Positions 1 through 13,227 of a stretch of 64,000 nt of DNA are shown here, in pieces; positions within the stretch are counted from its first letter, which is position 1, and the number at the start of each line of letters is the position of its first letter. The notes beneath the pieces are model-generated. The model did no database searches, was not told where the DNA came from, and saw nothing but the letters and a program-made list of their open reading frames with translations. Position numbers and translations under genes: made by a program. The stretch is from Artemisia argyi (Eukaryota; Streptophyta; Magnoliopsida; Asterales; Asteraceae), in the NCBI GenBank assembly GCA_030686995.1, contig CM060685.1, positions 123,128,823-123,192,822 of the forward strand, in the 5' to 3' direction.

Positions 1-145
1 TTCCCTTTAAGGGGTGGAAACGCGCAGTTTGTTAACTCCTCTATTGAAAACGTTTGATCGTTCAGTTGTCAGATTCCAGTTAATGAGTTTTGTCAAGCCC
101 AGATTCCCTTTCAAGGGGCAGTTGTTAGGATTTTTCTTTTCTCTG

Positions 146-192
<47 letters not shown>

Positions 193-1305
193 TTGAAATC
201 TATCTGTGCTTTGATTTGCACTTGACTGTCAATTTTCCTAATCTTGATATTCCTAGGTCTAAATGTGATTAATTACCATGTTTACACTAAAAAAGGGTTT
301 ACTGTGCTTAGTATAATTCCTGGAAAGATATAGATTAGGTTTATCCAGTTCATGTATTGAAAATCTCATTTAGGTTTCATTTTTAACCATTTATTTGTAT
401 ATATATAAAAATTAATATGCATATAAAATCTAAAAAGAATCTTCGTATCATTTTCTAAGTTTTCTACGATCAAAAAGGATCCTTAGACTGATAAATTCTT
501 CATAATTCTGTGAGTGGACCCCACTCCTATTTCTTACCCTTTCTAACACCTAAGTGTGGGGGTGTGCCCCACATTTCGTATATAGATCTGAAAAACTTTG
601 AAAATTGTAAATACAGAAAAATAAAATAATTGTTGTGTTACCCCACTTAGCTTTAAATGTTATCTTTTTACGTTCAAGGATTCGGCATAATAGCCGGGAT
701 TTTGAATATTGAGGACAATATTCATTTCTAAGTGTGGGGGGGAAATTCTGGCGAATTTGATCACTTATGCCCTTTTTCCCCAAAAATGGCCAAAATTTAA
801 AATTTTTTCATTTGGTATTAGTGTTTTGCACTAAATACAACAAATGGTAATCAATCCACCATGTCTAACCCACATAAGGATTGGCTAATCCAGGAGCAAA
901 CGGTTCTTGGTAAAGATAACTCAAACCCGTTTATGGCTTGCAATTTGCCAAAAATTGTATGGTTCCTCAACTCCCCATTATCCTCAAAAGCTAATGAGTT
1001 GGCTAGCCCGCAAGATTATGGCTTGTGGTAAAGGCCGTGGAAAAACCATAATTGGTAATCAGCTCACCAAGATGTTGACTATTCCATCAAGAGTTGGCTA
1101 GTCCAGCAGCAAACGGCTTTTGGTAAAAACTAATCAAATCCGTTGATAGCTGGTGGTTTGCTCAAAATCACACGGTTATCAGGTGTGCCACAGTTCTTAC
1201 ACCTGGCTACTCCAGAAGTGATGGCTTTTGGTAAAGAGTTTTTCAAATCCATTAAGTTTTTCTCAATAGATTGCTAGGGACTAGCAATAGTTTAGTGTGG
1301 GGGAT
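1..1305 (+). mobile_element. 3' internal end of a Ty3/gypsy element, with polypurine tract
   Basis: Non-coding internal region directly upstream of the LTR that starts at 1306. It contains an A-run at about 149-189 and two G-rich purine stretches of the 'aagtgtggggg' kind (about 550 and 730). From about 870 to 1260 there are three or four diverged repeats around the words 'ggctagcccgcaagattatggcttgtggtaaa' split by substitutions. The last 15 bases, 1291-1305, read TTTAGTGTGGGGGAT, a polypurine-tract type sequence that abuts the TG start of the LTR. This supports calling the LTR at 1306 a 3' LTR rather than a solo LTR. No open reading frame here looks real. The lineage (Athila/Tat-like) is inferred only from the tract and the LTR size. 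Confidence 0.6.
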
Positions 1306-4300
1306 TGATGAGTGTCTAAATACTCATCATTTTATACCAATCTGAACTACCAAAACATACAAAAACACTCAAATATGTATCAAAATACTTAAAATATCTT
1401 AGAGGTGTGTTTTATATGTTTCAAATGCAAAATATCCAAAAACAGATGAAAAACGTACAAAGTTTGCATAATTGGCAGTTTCAGTCCCTCAAGTTTCATA
1501 AATTGGCAAAACTAATCCCTGGTTATTCTAAAAACATGAAAATGTCACCAAAGGTCCTTTTTAATCATAAAGTTACATATTTAGTCCTTTGGTGCAAAGT
1601 TTCACAAAATTACAAGTTTAGTCCCTGTACTTTGGAATTTGACAGAAATGGTCCCTGGGATGTAAAAACTTTGAGAAATTCAATTTTGGTCCTTGTACTA
1701 ATAATCTTTTGCAGGAATGGTCCTTGGTGTGAAGTTTGGTGATATTACATAATTGGTCCCTGAAGTTTCACAGTTTGGCAAAACAGGTCCCTCAAAGTTT
1801 CAAACTTGACAGTTTTAGCCCCTGGGTGTTCAAAATGGGAAAATTATCATCAAGGGTCCTTGGGAATTCACAAAGTGTCACAATTGGTCCTTGGGTGAAA
1901 AGTTTAGAGAAATTGCAAAAAGGCCCCTCAACTTTGCAAGTTTGGCAAAAATAGTCCTCGGATATTTAAAATATGAAAAACATCAAAAATGTCCTTGTAC
2001 TATTTATTTATGGCAAGTTTAGTCCTTAAGTAAACTTTGGAAAAGATACACATCAGCCCCCCAAACTTTGCTTAAATTACAATTTAGGTCCTTGTGATTT
2101 CTAACTAATAAACCAAACGGACCCTATTATTACAAAACCAAATCCACACCAACAGCCCACCCTTACCTTTTGTGTTTACTAGCCCAGCAGGCCCATCACC
2201 AAAACACACCAGCCCACCCCCTTGGTCAATACCCGGTCAACACAAAACAATACCACCCCTTTTTCCCTTTTCCCTCCCAAACCATACCACCACCACCTGA
2301 GTCACCATACCAGGTGGTTTTGCCACCTGCTACCACCACCTCATCACTTCCACCTCATACAACCCTCCAAACCCATTTAAACCCTTAAAACCCGCTCCAA
2401 GTAATCTACAGTACCCTGGGGGGACTTTGGCGCCAAGAAAAGATTTAAACGGCTAGGATGATTGGGACCAATCCAATGGTCCACAATTGGTGGGAATTAC
2501 CCCAGTGGGTCCCACAAGCTCAGAAAATAGCTACAAAAGGAAATTGAAGCAGAAGATAAGGATTATTAGTTTAGGATTAGTTAAAAGTAGTCGTAGGTAG
2601 TGTAAGTTTCAAATTCAGTTGTATTTTCAATTAAACAAGCTTGTATTAGTAAAATCTCATGTATTACAAACTTTAATCAAAGTTAATTTCAAGTTTCAGC
2701 TCATTTATCATTTTATGCCATTTTCAAGAATTTCAAAAATCTCAATAAGTTTGTATGTTGTTAGTTGTTGTTGTTATTGAAATCTAAAGTCTACTTAAGC
2801 TTTGACAAAGCTTATCAAAGCTTTTAAATTTCCTCAGAAGTCAGTTAGAATAGAAAACTCAAAAATACAAGAAAAACAAGAAAAATAAATAGAAAATAAA
2901 AAAAATAGAGTGAAGAAAGAATTAAAGCTGAGCAAGGTGTGATTCTGGATTGTTTTGGGTAGTAGTAACTTTGTGGAAAGTTGTTAGGTGATTCACAGTC
3001 CTTGGTTCAATCATTTCAGCCCAATTCCATTTTGTAAGTGATAATTCTATTTTAAGCTTTTTACTTGGATAATGATTGTTACTGTTTGATCAGTGTTTTT
3101 AAGTGCTTATTAGATACATGTTACTGATAATATAGGTTTAACTCAGTCACTTGTTCTTTGGATTCACTTGATACTAAAAAATTGAAAATCTCACAGTGAA
3201 TGACTCAAAATTGACAAACTTGAGTTATATGCTTGTGGTATGATTGATTTTTGCTTATTTGATCTTTAATAATATCAATATAGTGTTAGGAGTTAGATTT
3301 AAGGTTTAAATCACTGAGTTGTTTTGTTAAATCTTCACATCAGGTTTAATAGGGGTGTTTGGCTCAGGTTTGCTCAGTGAGCTCAACTGAGTTTGAGTGT
3401 GAATTGGTGATTCAAGATAGTAACTTAGGTACATACAAGCTCAGTCCAACTATCTTTTTAGGTATTACATAAGGCAAAAGTCAAAGAACCACTTGATCAC
3501 CCCTCACAGTTAACTGTGAGGGATTTGTGATCCACAAACCCACCCATTACCTTATTAGTTGTAGCTTTAGCTTATTTTAGGTCTACAATAGCTTAATATT
3601 ACTTATACAATCTGTAGTGATCCATAGAATCTCACAATAGTCAAACTGCAAGCTTTTTCTCAATAGTCAAAGTTCCATTCTCAGATTTTCATAAAACTTC
3701 AAGGAATTTTGTAGATTTGTGTAGTAGGATTCAAGCTTTGATCTTTTTAGGATTAGCACACTACCAGCTCATCTTTTGAATCCCATAAAGCTTATATTTT
3801 TAGGATTTTTAGTGTGGGCCCCACTCACCTCCAAACACAACTGCAGGGAGGATAACCTCCCCTGCATCAGCAGACTCAGTCACAACACCACCTTTGGTGG
3901 TGTTTTGTGACCACCACAGTGGGTCCCACATCCTTTAGTTAGGTTTTCCCAACCCCCTCCTAGTAGACTCTTAGGATTGACCTTTGGTTTGACTTGAATC
4001 ACTGTGGACCCCACCTAAATCAGACCCAATACTTTGTCCCATTTCTGTATTGAATTAAGGTTTTGGATTAGCTTATTGTGGCTTACCAGCTTTTCTACTG
4101 AGCTTATCTAACCAACTTAAGCTTTGACAAGTCCAACTATCTTATTAGAACCAGAAATATCCAAAGTGGGTCCCACATAAGCTCATTTGAGCTTATTTTC
4201 CATCTCAGTCAACCAAAGTCAACTGTGGTAGCAATAACCTTCCACAGTGCTTATTATTAAGCTAGAAATTAGTTGTTATTACAAAAGTTACTTATTTTTA

Positions 4301-5525
4301 TATATAATATAGTTTTGTAAAATAAAAATCCAGAAAAAAATAATATAAAATTAAGTGATAGTTTCTATTTAATTTAATTTAATTTTAATTTTCATTTTTA
4401 TATTTTTATTAAGTAATTTGTGTTTTTATATTTTTATTAATTCCCTATTAGGTTAAAGTATTTATAATAATTTTCTTAGATTTTTATATTGTCATTTGAT
4501 ATTTATTAGAATTAAAAATAGTTTTATTAATAATTAATAAATAATTAAGTTATAATTAGCATAATTAATTTTTATATAGTAACACCTATATTTTATATTT
4601 TTCCTAGCTTCTATAAGTCATAAAATAATTTTAGAAATTTTCTTGTGATTTATACTGTTCATTTACTAGTTTTCATAATTTAATTAGTTTAATTGGTAAT
4701 TGTTTAATAATTAGAATAATAATTAGTAAACTAGTTTAAAAATACATAAAATAAAGTTTTTATAATTTTTTTAGGATTCCTGTGATGGTTAATTAGATTT
4801 ATAAATTTTTCCATAATTTTCTAAGTTGATTTAGTATTATTTGTAATTTAAAATAGTTTAATTAGTATAATTAATATTATTAGTTTTTAATTAATAAAAA
4901 GTTCATAAAAAGACAAAAAGATTTATTTTTATTTTTTATACTTTCTTCAAGTTCTAATTTAAGTTTAGAAATTATTTTTGTAAGTTTTTCGTTTAATTTG
5001 TAGTGTTAATCATTTTTAGTTTTTATTTAAGTTAATTTTAATTAAATAGTTAAATAGTTTTTAATTAAATAATTAATAATAAATAATAAAATAATCTAAA
5101 AAATAGTTTTCTTTTTAATTTAATTTTATTTTAATTTTAAGTTTATAGAATTTTCAATTTTAACCCTTGTAGTTTATTTTTCTTAAAACTCACCTTTTTC
5201 TCAGTACGCAATCGCGTCTGATTTTAATTTGGTGTACGTTTGTACGTTTTAGATACCTAGCTTTCACGTAAACGTTAATATAGTTTATCTAAGTCATTTT
5301 AAGTTATAAAACCCTAGTTTAAATCACACACACACACTTTTATACCTTTCCTGTTCACATTCACTAATCACAGATTCGTTTTTAATACCATCACAACCTC
5401 GTTGGGACTTACGACCCGGGAAAACCCTGTATTTCACGGAAGCATTTGCCTCAGCTGTTTGACTATTACAGTTGGCCATTCACAAGTGGCTGATCAATAA
5501 TTATCTGACCGTTTGAGGCGAATCA
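1306..5525 (+). mobile_element. Long LTR (3' LTR), family 'TGATGAGT', copy 1
   Basis: A 4.2-kb LTR beginning TGATGAGT and ending GAATCA. The boundaries were set by comparison with three related copies (36215, 41272, 51610) whose ends are fixed by target duplications. All copies share the same order: a terminal hairpin (TGATGAGT facing ACTCATCA), a stretch built from repeats of the 'agtccctgnagtttcanaaattgg' type, a short GC-rich block with GGCGCC, a run rich in 'gcttatt', a very AT-rich block, and a final block with 'cgttgggacttacgacccggg'. No protein is encoded; the small open frames inside are chance. The matching 5' LTR and left target duplication would lie outside the window. Confidence 0.72.
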
Positions 5526-6245
5526 CACACCTTAGCTTACACCAATTTAACAACACAAAACTAAATGTCAGGTTCTAATCGTAGCTAGAACCAATCTCAC
5601 AACTATAATCACAACACAACTTCTTCTACACTCTTTCACACCTTCTACACTTCTTCACACCACTTGTTTCTTCACACCTTCATAACTTCGATCTATCCAC
5701 TACTTCAAGACTTATACTTCTTCACAACTTCTAGGCTTCTAAGTCTTCTCAACTTTAAGGCTTCAACTTCTTTGTCTTCACTACTAATCTCTACTACAAT
5801 ATACTACCACTTCTTATATCTCCTACCACTAATCCTATGCACATCTACTTCTTCACTTCTAGTACCACTTCACACCTTCAACAAATCTAGATCCTATATC
5901 TAAATCTATCCAACCAATGTATACACTTTATACACCAAAGAATGAATGATTTACAAGATGAAATGGTCAAACAACTTAGATAGTAAGATGATACTAAGTT
6001 GTAATACTTCTAGTCTTGATAGATAGAAGTATTCTTCTCTTTGCACTTGAGTGGATGAAGCTTTGGATCACTTAGAAACAAAGACTTATGAATTATATGA
6101 TCAAAGGATTTTTGAGATAGAAATGGAGGTTTGAATCAGAAAGTTTCTAGTGCAAAAAGGTGAGAAAAATATATGGAATGATCCAGTATTTAAAGGGCCA
6201 GAAAACACTGTTCTGGAGCGTGCCGGTCCCCTTAATTAGGGGGCG
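5526..6245. other. Non-coding interval between LTR copy 1 and the solo LTR at 6251
   Basis: The first 5 bases, CACAC, would be the right target duplication of the element ending at 5525. The left partner is outside the window, so this cannot be checked here. The rest is low-complexity 'cttcacac/cttctac' sequence (about 5620-5880) followed by ordinary AT-rich DNA. The 79-codon open frame at 5664-5903 consists of Ser/Thr/Leu/Phe from that simple sequence and is not a credible gene. Confidence 0.5.
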
Positions 6246-6250
6246 GTCCC

Positions 6251-9200
6251 TGTAAAACCTCGCAAAAATTCGTATAATTAACTTCGGTTAATTATATAAA
6301 TAATCTCTGTCATTATTGTAATTACCATTTTTACGGAGAAATTTAAAATTTTCTTTGTATATTAAAATGGTCACGATTACGATATTGCCAAATTCGTCAA
6401 ACGACAAAACAAGTTCTCGACACAATTAACAAAATATAAATAATTCACTAATCTTAATTAACAATATTAATTACAAAATCAAACGGACCCTTAAACTTTC
6501 ATAAGCCCAACCGGCCCAAATAATTAACCCATTTTATTTCTAAATTTTACATATAATTCGACCAAACATGCATCAAAACGTCTCGTTTATTTCTAATCTA
6601 TACACACGACATACGTATTTTATTGTTCCATCTATTTAACCTCCTAGCCGACTATTAGTGTGTCAAATTTCACGTTCATACGTTAAGATTTGATACGTTT
6701 TTAAAAGGCTTTCCGTTTGGCCATCACTCGACCCAAACGATTCGTGAATTATTCATTTCTTATCCGTTTTTGTTCCCGTTCGTTCCTATGAGTTCCAAAT
6801 ATTATTTGTATCATGATTTCATGTATAAATATGTTGTATGATTGACTAAGACTCCATGATACTCAAATGAGCAATTTGTTTGGTAAGTAAACTTGGATGT
6901 CGACATAGGAATTTCACAAGGACAATTTCTAATTTGCTACTCTTCATAAAACCATTATAAAATGCTACTAGCTATCCTATAAATCGCTATTCCCTGGCTT
7001 CAAATAGTTGTCTTTGTTCCCTCATATAATTTGAGCCAAAAACATTTCATGCGTATATATATATGAACCGTTCGTCCCTTCCTTTCTTCACCATCACTTC
7101 TCAAATTCGTTTCTACTCTTTCTCCATTCTTACATAACTTAAAACTCTTAAGAAAATCATACTCGTGTAGTCTTGAAGCAAGAAGTTGTAACTTTAAAAA
7201 GTTATACGATCCATAGTTATAGTTTTCATTCGAACGCATATCAAACTAATCTTTTCATCCGTTTCATTCGACCTTCTACCACCCTAGAGGTGTAGTAAGC
7301 CGTCCTCACTCTTCCTCATCTCATATTAATCATTACTTTCATATCATGCATCGCATACATTAAATTTCGAACGTATAAGTAATCTTATTTCTTTATATCA
7401 TACGTATAGTTATATATTAAACGATACGTGACTAGCCTCTATCTTGGAAGGCCTAGGAGTCACGTATCATACTTATTTTACGTTTAAAGTTATCATACAT
7501 GCATCATATTTACTTATTCTGCAAATCTAATATATACGTATAATACATGCATATAAAATTTTACTAAGTTTTCTTATATAAAAACAAGCCAAACACCCTT
7601 CAAAATCGACCTATATCTTTTTATTTTACGTAATAAGCATACCTTATTTTTACACGTACTAATAGACCTACTCACATACAACCAATTTCGTATATATCAT
7701 TCGTGAAAATAAACACGTCTCGACACCTAAAAACAGCCAAAGCAAATCGACATGAAACTTATTTAAAACTTGTGATTTTATGCGCTTTGGGCCTAAAAGC
7801 CCAATAAGCTCAAAATAAGCTATTTAAATAAGCTAATCAGCTAAACCTTTTTGATATGATTTTATGATATGAAAAATGATATTTTGATGAGCCCAACTCA
7901 TCTCACGACTTACGAATCATAAAACGTTAACAGGCCTTGTTAAACGTTAAAAGCCCATTTAAAGAAAAATAAGCTCTTTTTACAAATAAGCAGTTAAAAT
8001 AAGCTTTTTATTTACTAAATAAGCTACGGAAATTTTCCTAAAATTTTTCTAATCATTTTTGTATTTTTGGACTAAAAATGTAACGCGACGACACCTAGAA
8101 GGACTAAATATGAAAATTGTGAAATCTAAGGACTAAACCTGTAAAAACAGAATAATTAGGATGGAAAATGAATAATTATTAATTTCTAAGCTTAAAAATA
8201 AATATTAGATAATTAGAGGAATAAAAATGTAATATATTTATAAAAAGGACTAACGGCGTAACGCTAACGTCGTTAGTATAAAAACTGTAAAAACCTGAGA
8301 AGGACAAGGACTCACATGTAATATTTGACATTCTTATTTATTTTCTATATTTTTTGACACCCCATTTCGACATATGCATTTTCGTTTCATTTTTATATAT
8401 ATATTTATTTAATTTTTGTTACTAATATATATAACGTATATTAACTAATTTTTATTACGTATAATCATTATCATAATAAAAAGTGGAAAACTTTATAAAT
8501 AATAAAACTGGTCATATCATTTTAAACATAAGCATATTATTTGCATATCATTCATTCATCATAACGATTATTTATCAATCGTTATTCATTTCGTATTTGC
8601 CAAATTGTATTTGGACAAATACTTAGATAAATTTATTTATCAGGTTCCTATTCAAAGGCGTTTCCATAAATCGTTTCCATAATCTTATTCAAATTTACTC
8701 TTCGTCATCTCTTTATCAAATCCAGGTGAGTCATAGCCCCATTTCAAATAATTGTTTTTAACTCATTGGGGGAGATACATGCTTACATATACTTTGATAA
8801 CTTGATAAGTATATGAAATAAAATAAAATACATGATTCAAATCAATTTCCTAATTGATATTAAAATAATATAATTTGTGATTTATAATATATTGATATTT
8901 CCAATGTGATTATTGTGATATGTGAAAAATCTATATTGATGAATTATTTGACTGAAATATTGATATTCACGTAAAAATTGTTCCCAATTCGATTATTGTG
9001 ATATGTGATGTAAATGTGTTACTGGCGATATATTCAAACTGAATTTCTGATACTCAAAAGATGATATTTTCAAATTGAATTTCTGATACTCAAGCGATAC
9101 TATTTTCAAATTGAATTTCTGATACTCAAGCGATACTATTTTCAAATTGGATTTCTGATACTCAAGCGATACTATTTTCAAACTGAATTTCTGATACTCA

Positions 9201-10240
9201 AGCAATACTCTTTTCAAATTGAATTTCTGATACTCAAGCGATACTATTTTCAAACTGAATTTCTGATACTCAAACAATACTGTTCTCAAATGGATTTCTG
9301 TGATACGATACTTGATTTCATGTTGTGTGCTAAATGAGCCCATTAAGTCCTTGATATTGCCTAAGTTAGCTATCGCCATGAAGCCCCTCAATCATGAGCC
9401 ATTAACCACATTAAAGTGAGTGCGAATATAGTGAACAGCTTCGAAACCTGTTAAGGATTGACCCCCTGTCCCACTAATGCTTGACGGAATGCCAATTGCA
9501 ATTGGTTAGCCGCATTAGTCGTGATACACTATATTCGTAGACATGTAGGAATTGGCAGATCACCTACGCATAGAGGGCAAAATCTGTCATTGATTTGATA
9601 GAACACCCCCTTTTGGTTAAGCTTTGGTGTCATGAGGCTTGGTGCAATATCTATAAAGGAAATATATATATGTTTTCAACATATATTTAGATACAGCTGT
9701 ATAGGTTCGCCCATATGTGAATTGTTTATCTGATCGATTTAGTATCATGAGTTTCCAGCTCATGTTAAGATTTTTGATTCCTTATTGAATGTGATTGAAT
9801 ACTTATATGATTTATTTGTGAATATATTCGATAACTGTTTCATTTCTGTTTGTATTTTATTAATACCAAATATTCCTGAAATCTAACAAAATAAAGGGTT
9901 TTTCCTAAAACTCTATGAACTCACCAACCTTTGTGTTGACACTTTTAAGCATGTGTATCTCAGGTAATTGAATGGAGCAGGACAAGACACGGAGTGGGCA
10001 TTTATTACTCTGATAAATTAAAATGGTGTAAAAATCAAATTTGTCATTTTTACAAGCCTTTATATCTTTTTAAAAGATTTTAAATCAAATTGTTCATCAT
10101 TTATCGAAAATATTATTTAAATGACAAATGACTTTCAAAGTGTTTCTTATAAACCGTTTTATCGGTTAAAACTTCGATCCTCACCGTAACACCTAAATTA
10201 ATTTTCGGCTACGACAAACTTTAAAAATGGGGGTGTTACA
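6251..10240 (-). mobile_element. Solo LTR of a Ty3/gypsy (Tekay/Del-like) element
   Basis: A 3990-bp LTR with perfect 5-bp target duplications: GTCCC at 6246-6250 and again at 10241-10245. Read on the - strand it begins TGTAACACCCCC (forward strand ends GGGGGTGTTACA at 10240) and ends TTTTACA (forward TGTAAAA at 6251), the TG...CA termini expected of an LTR. There is no internal coding sequence, primer site or second LTR, so it is a solo LTR left by LTR-LTR recombination. Assignment to Tekay/Del chromoviruses is inferred from the TGTAACACCCC start and the LTR size, not from any protein. A 36-bp minisatellite lies inside at about 9027-9300. Confidence 0.85.
9027..9300. repeat. 36-bp minisatellite inside the solo LTR
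   Basis: About seven head-to-tail copies of a 36-bp unit containing 'aatttctgatactcaagcg' and 'atactattttcaaattg', differing by a few substitutions. The first copy is the most diverged and the last is truncated. Because 36 is a multiple of three, the reverse strand shows a long open frame with a 12-residue repeat. This is an effect of the repeat, not a gene. Confidence 0.85.
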
Positions 10241-10245
10241 GTCCC

Positions 10246-10646
10246 CTTAATAATTAAGGGCCGCCTAGTATAATTAAGGGGGCCGCCCTCCTGAACGTTG
10301 GAATTTTCTGTCCTTTTGTGAGGAAAATTTTTTTGGATTTGATTTGCCATTTTTGGTTGAAAATTTGAATTCATATATTTGTAATGAATTAAACATATTC
10401 TTTTGATTCCAAAAATGTTTTATAAAAGATATAAAATGTTTTGTGACATTTTATAAAAATTTAGTGATTAATAAAAAATTTCTTTGATCTTATAATGCAT
10501 TAGCCACTTTGTTTATTCATACCTTAAGTGATTAGATGGTGAAAGTGAGTATTTACTACTAAATACTTATTTACGTCATAATCTTTGGTTTGATGAGTTT
10601 TCGTTTTGTGATTATCAAAATATGGAGATATCGAAGGATATGAATA
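10246..10646. other. Non-coding interval, AT-rich
   Basis: Starts with a GC-containing stretch of repeated 'ttaattaaggg' and 'ggccgcc' words that resemble the DNA just left of the solo LTR at 6200-6250. It then becomes AT-rich DNA leading into the accessory-gene fragment at 10647. No gene or RNA feature is recognised. Confidence 0.4.
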
Positions 10647-11219
10647 ATGTTTTTAGTCAATTATTTATATCAACAGATACCACTCCACCCTTTGTTCTGT
10701 GAACTATTACAATACTATAATGTTCATATCTCAAGGTTTAATCCATTTGCCATAGCGAATCTTACCACATACATTGTAATGTGTAAAGCCTATGGTTATG
10801 AGCCAACCCTTTTAGTGCTTATGGGCTTTTTGAACCTATATCCTGGTGGAAATTGGCTTACCTTAGCTAAAAGGGGTGAATCTGATGTTCCACATTCGAT
10901 TCTCAAACCCTTTACAAACATAAGGGATTGGAAAGGGAGTTTTTTCTATATTCAAAACACGATCATACCTGCACAATACCATACATTGTTGGATGAGCAG
11001 TTCAAATATGATGAGAAACGTTTCAATGATCCTATGCCCTACAAAGCACGAAGGGACCCTCTGTATCAGCGTCTTTCTCGGCATCCTGTGGATGTCCAAA
11101 CCTTCCCTGAGCCTATCCTTTATATGGCTGGAATCATTGATCACTGGGTTAGGTCTCCAATGCAGCCTAAGATTAGATATAATGGAAAAAGTATGTACAT
11201 TCCCACTTATTTAAGTTAA
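10647..11219 (+). CDS. Fragment of a retroelement accessory protein, PF04195-like ('putative gypsy type transposon')
   Basis: A 190-residue open frame. Residues about 11-65 (IPLHPLFCELLQYYNVHIS, then ANLTTYI...AYGYEPTLL) and the later RDWKGSFFYIQNTIIP resemble the plant domain PF04195, which sits N-terminal in accessory proteins carried by Tat-lineage gypsy elements. A downstream part (RLSRHPVD...ILYMAGI) also fits that family. The frame ends soon after a possible splice donor (AAAAA|GTATGT, about 11190), and a possible acceptor TTCTCAG lies near 11264, so 11219 may not be the true coding end. The coiled-coil C-terminal half expected of the family is absent nearby; a separate piece of that type lies at 49574. 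Function is not established. I treat this as a transposon remnant, not a host gene. Confidence 0.55.
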   Translation: MFLVNYLYQQIPLHPLFCELLQYYNVHISRFNPFAIANLTTYIVMCKAYGYEPTLLVLMGFLNLYPGGNWLTLAKRGESDVPHSILKPFTNIRDWKGSFFYIQNTIIPAQYHTLLDEQFKYDEKRFNDPMPYKARRDPLYQRLSRHPVDVQTFPEPILYMAGIIDHWVRSPMQPKIRYNGKSMYIPTYLS

Positions 11220-12059
11220 ACAACTTATCTGCTGATATTTATCTCTTCCTTTTTATGTTCTCAGGTATGGCTTTCTGAAATTCCGTTGTGGCTGGAGTTT
11301 GAATGGTGTGTGCGTTAGGAGTTGAAAACTGGCTAGCGAAAATATACTAGCTTGAACGTCCACTAAAACGTGACTAGTTAACTATGTCTTTGGATTAGTA
11401 AATTTGAGGCGAGCATTTATCGTGTAGTTAGTTATTAGGTGAGCTTGACAATTCATATAGGTGTCATTCACTTAGGCTAATTTATAAATGTAGGACTGAC
11501 CAAACCACCACTGGTAATAAGGAATACTCCACATTGCATTAAACAATGACGTGACAATTCGACAACATAATAGAATTTAACTAGGGAGTAGTGAAATTCT
11601 AAGTAAATACGCTTTTCCTTTTATAAGAAGTTCATATATTTACTTTTCTTATCATTAGTGTAATTTAGTTTAATTAGTAGTAAAAAACCAAACTCTATTT
11701 TACTTGCTTTCAATTAAATATAAAACACCAAAAATAATCTTCCCTAAACCCTTAGGCTTGTTTCGTTATACATTTCAAACATATCCCACTATTTTCCTAG
11801 AGAACGATCAATCCTCGTGTCTTGCCTATACTACACTACAATAGTTAAGAACACTGCCTAGGAGGACTGTAAAACTTACTTAGTTTTGCAAAATTCCGTC
11901 ATCAAATACATTATACAAAATAACTAAAAATTTAAATTTAACATTAAATTAAATTTTAGTGTGGATGAGAATTTGATAACAAAATGTCATCTTATTCATT
12001 TGGGGAAAAAATATAATTTCACAAAACATGATATGATTCATGCTTGATAAATAAAATGC
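11220..12059. other. Non-coding interval, probable old retroelement sequence
   Basis: No convincing open frame. Around 11790-11870 the text 'agagaacgatcaatcctcg...cttgcctatactacactac' resembles the non-coding stretch often seen in gypsy elements, but I cannot place boundaries. The 3' part of the accessory gene from 10647 may continue into the first 100 bases. Confidence 0.35.
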
Positions 12060-12062
12060 TAA

Positions 12063-12303
12063 GGCTATGTTTGGCACATAAGATTGTAGAGAGATTATGC
12101 TTATTTTTTCAAAAAAATAAGCTACTTAAAAATAATCTTTGTTTGGCAGACATAACTTATAAAAGATTCTAAAAAAATAATCTTTCGTAATCTCTTAAAA
12201 CTAAAGGTTACTTCATGTAGCTTATTAAAATAATATCTTTTTATAATTTCCAGCACCAGCACCATCTCCAGTTCTAGCAACAGTTACTTTGCCAAACACA
12301 CCC
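12063..12303. mobile_element. Tourist-like MITE (PIF/Harbinger type)
   Basis: A 241-bp element flanked by the 3-bp duplication TAA (12060-12062 and 12304-12306). The terminal inverted repeats are GGCTATGTTTGGCA on the left and, read from the right end inward, GGGTGTGTTTGGCA. The 'GTTTGGCA' core and the TAA duplication are the usual marks of Tourist MITEs. There is no coding capacity. Confidence 0.7.
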
Positions 12304-12443
12304 TAAGTAGTAGTATAATATGTCAAAAATAAACAAAACAAAAGAGCTAATGCAAATTATGCAGCCAAACATAACAATCGTTCAACAGAGGTACGAAACT
12401 TTTCAAGTATTAACATCTTCTCATGGTTACAATCTTACTAATA

Positions 12444-12952
12444 AAGGGGTGGCAATTCCGGTCGGGTTCGGGTTGTCAGGTTGGCGGGTTAGAAAACCCC
12501 AACCTGAACATGACCCATTTAAATCATCGGGTCAGCTACGTCAACCATAACCTGTTAACACGTAACCCGAACCTGACCCATTTAACACGTATATATACTT
12601 GGGTTGATGGGTTAAATAGGTTACACGAGTTGAATATGTTAAACGGGTTTTGGGTTGACCCATCTACCTATTTTATATACAAAAGTTAACACATTACACG
12701 AGTTATACGGGTTAAATGGGTTGGCGGGTCGACTCGTTTAACCTATTTAACCCGTATAATTAAATATAAATAATTTTAATTTAAGAAAAAAAATCTTAAA
12801 TGGGTTGGCGGGTAGACCCGTTTATTTTATTCCTAACCCGAACCTTGGGTTAGATACATCGACCCAAACCTGACCCGAAATATATTTAGCTCAAGCCAAA
12901 CCTGTTAAGTTTCGTGTCGATTTCAGGTCGGGTTAGAAATTGCCGCTCCTAC
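12444..12952. mobile_element. hAT-like MITE rich in 'cgggttgacccg' words
   Basis: About 510 bp bounded by imperfect inverted ends: AAGGGGTGGCAATTCCG on the left and, read inward from the right, GGTAGGAGCGGCAATTTC. The interior is made of short direct and inverted copies of 'gggttgacccg', 'aacccgaacctgaccc' and similar. Such 'GGGGTGGCAAT' elements are usually placed in hAT. A flanking 8-bp duplication is only partly visible (TTACTAAT versus TTACTATC), so the class is tentative. The small open frames inside are by-products. Confidence 0.5.
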
Positions 12953-13227
12953 CGTTACTATCATAGAAAACCCATTAATTTGTTTACAACTTTACATCAT
13001 GACTATGTGTATAGTGGTATCGTAAAACTTTCACTGATATCCAACTATAGTATATAGCATCTTAACCACATCAAAGATTTTATTAATGGAGATTACGCCT
13101 CTAGTTAGTTGGTGGTGGTAGAGGGTAGTGGTGGTGGTGCTGGTCGTGTGGTGGTGATGGAAGATAACAGACATATAATAATTGCAAATAAAGGGGAAAA
13201 AAAAGAAAAAGAAAAGAAGGTAATTAT

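Noticed and set aside
14..196. Open frame ending in a poly-Lys run
   Set aside because: The lysines come from the A-homopolymer at 149-189; no coding features.
2428..2440. GGCGCC block as a tRNA primer-binding site
   Set aside because: It lies inside the LTR (also near 52557 in copy 4), not next to an LTR 3' end, and the flanking bases do not extend the tRNA match.
8993..9391. 132-codon reverse-strand frame with a 12-residue repeat
   Set aside because: Artefact of the 36-bp minisatellite inside a solo LTR; the period is a multiple of three, so the frame stays open.
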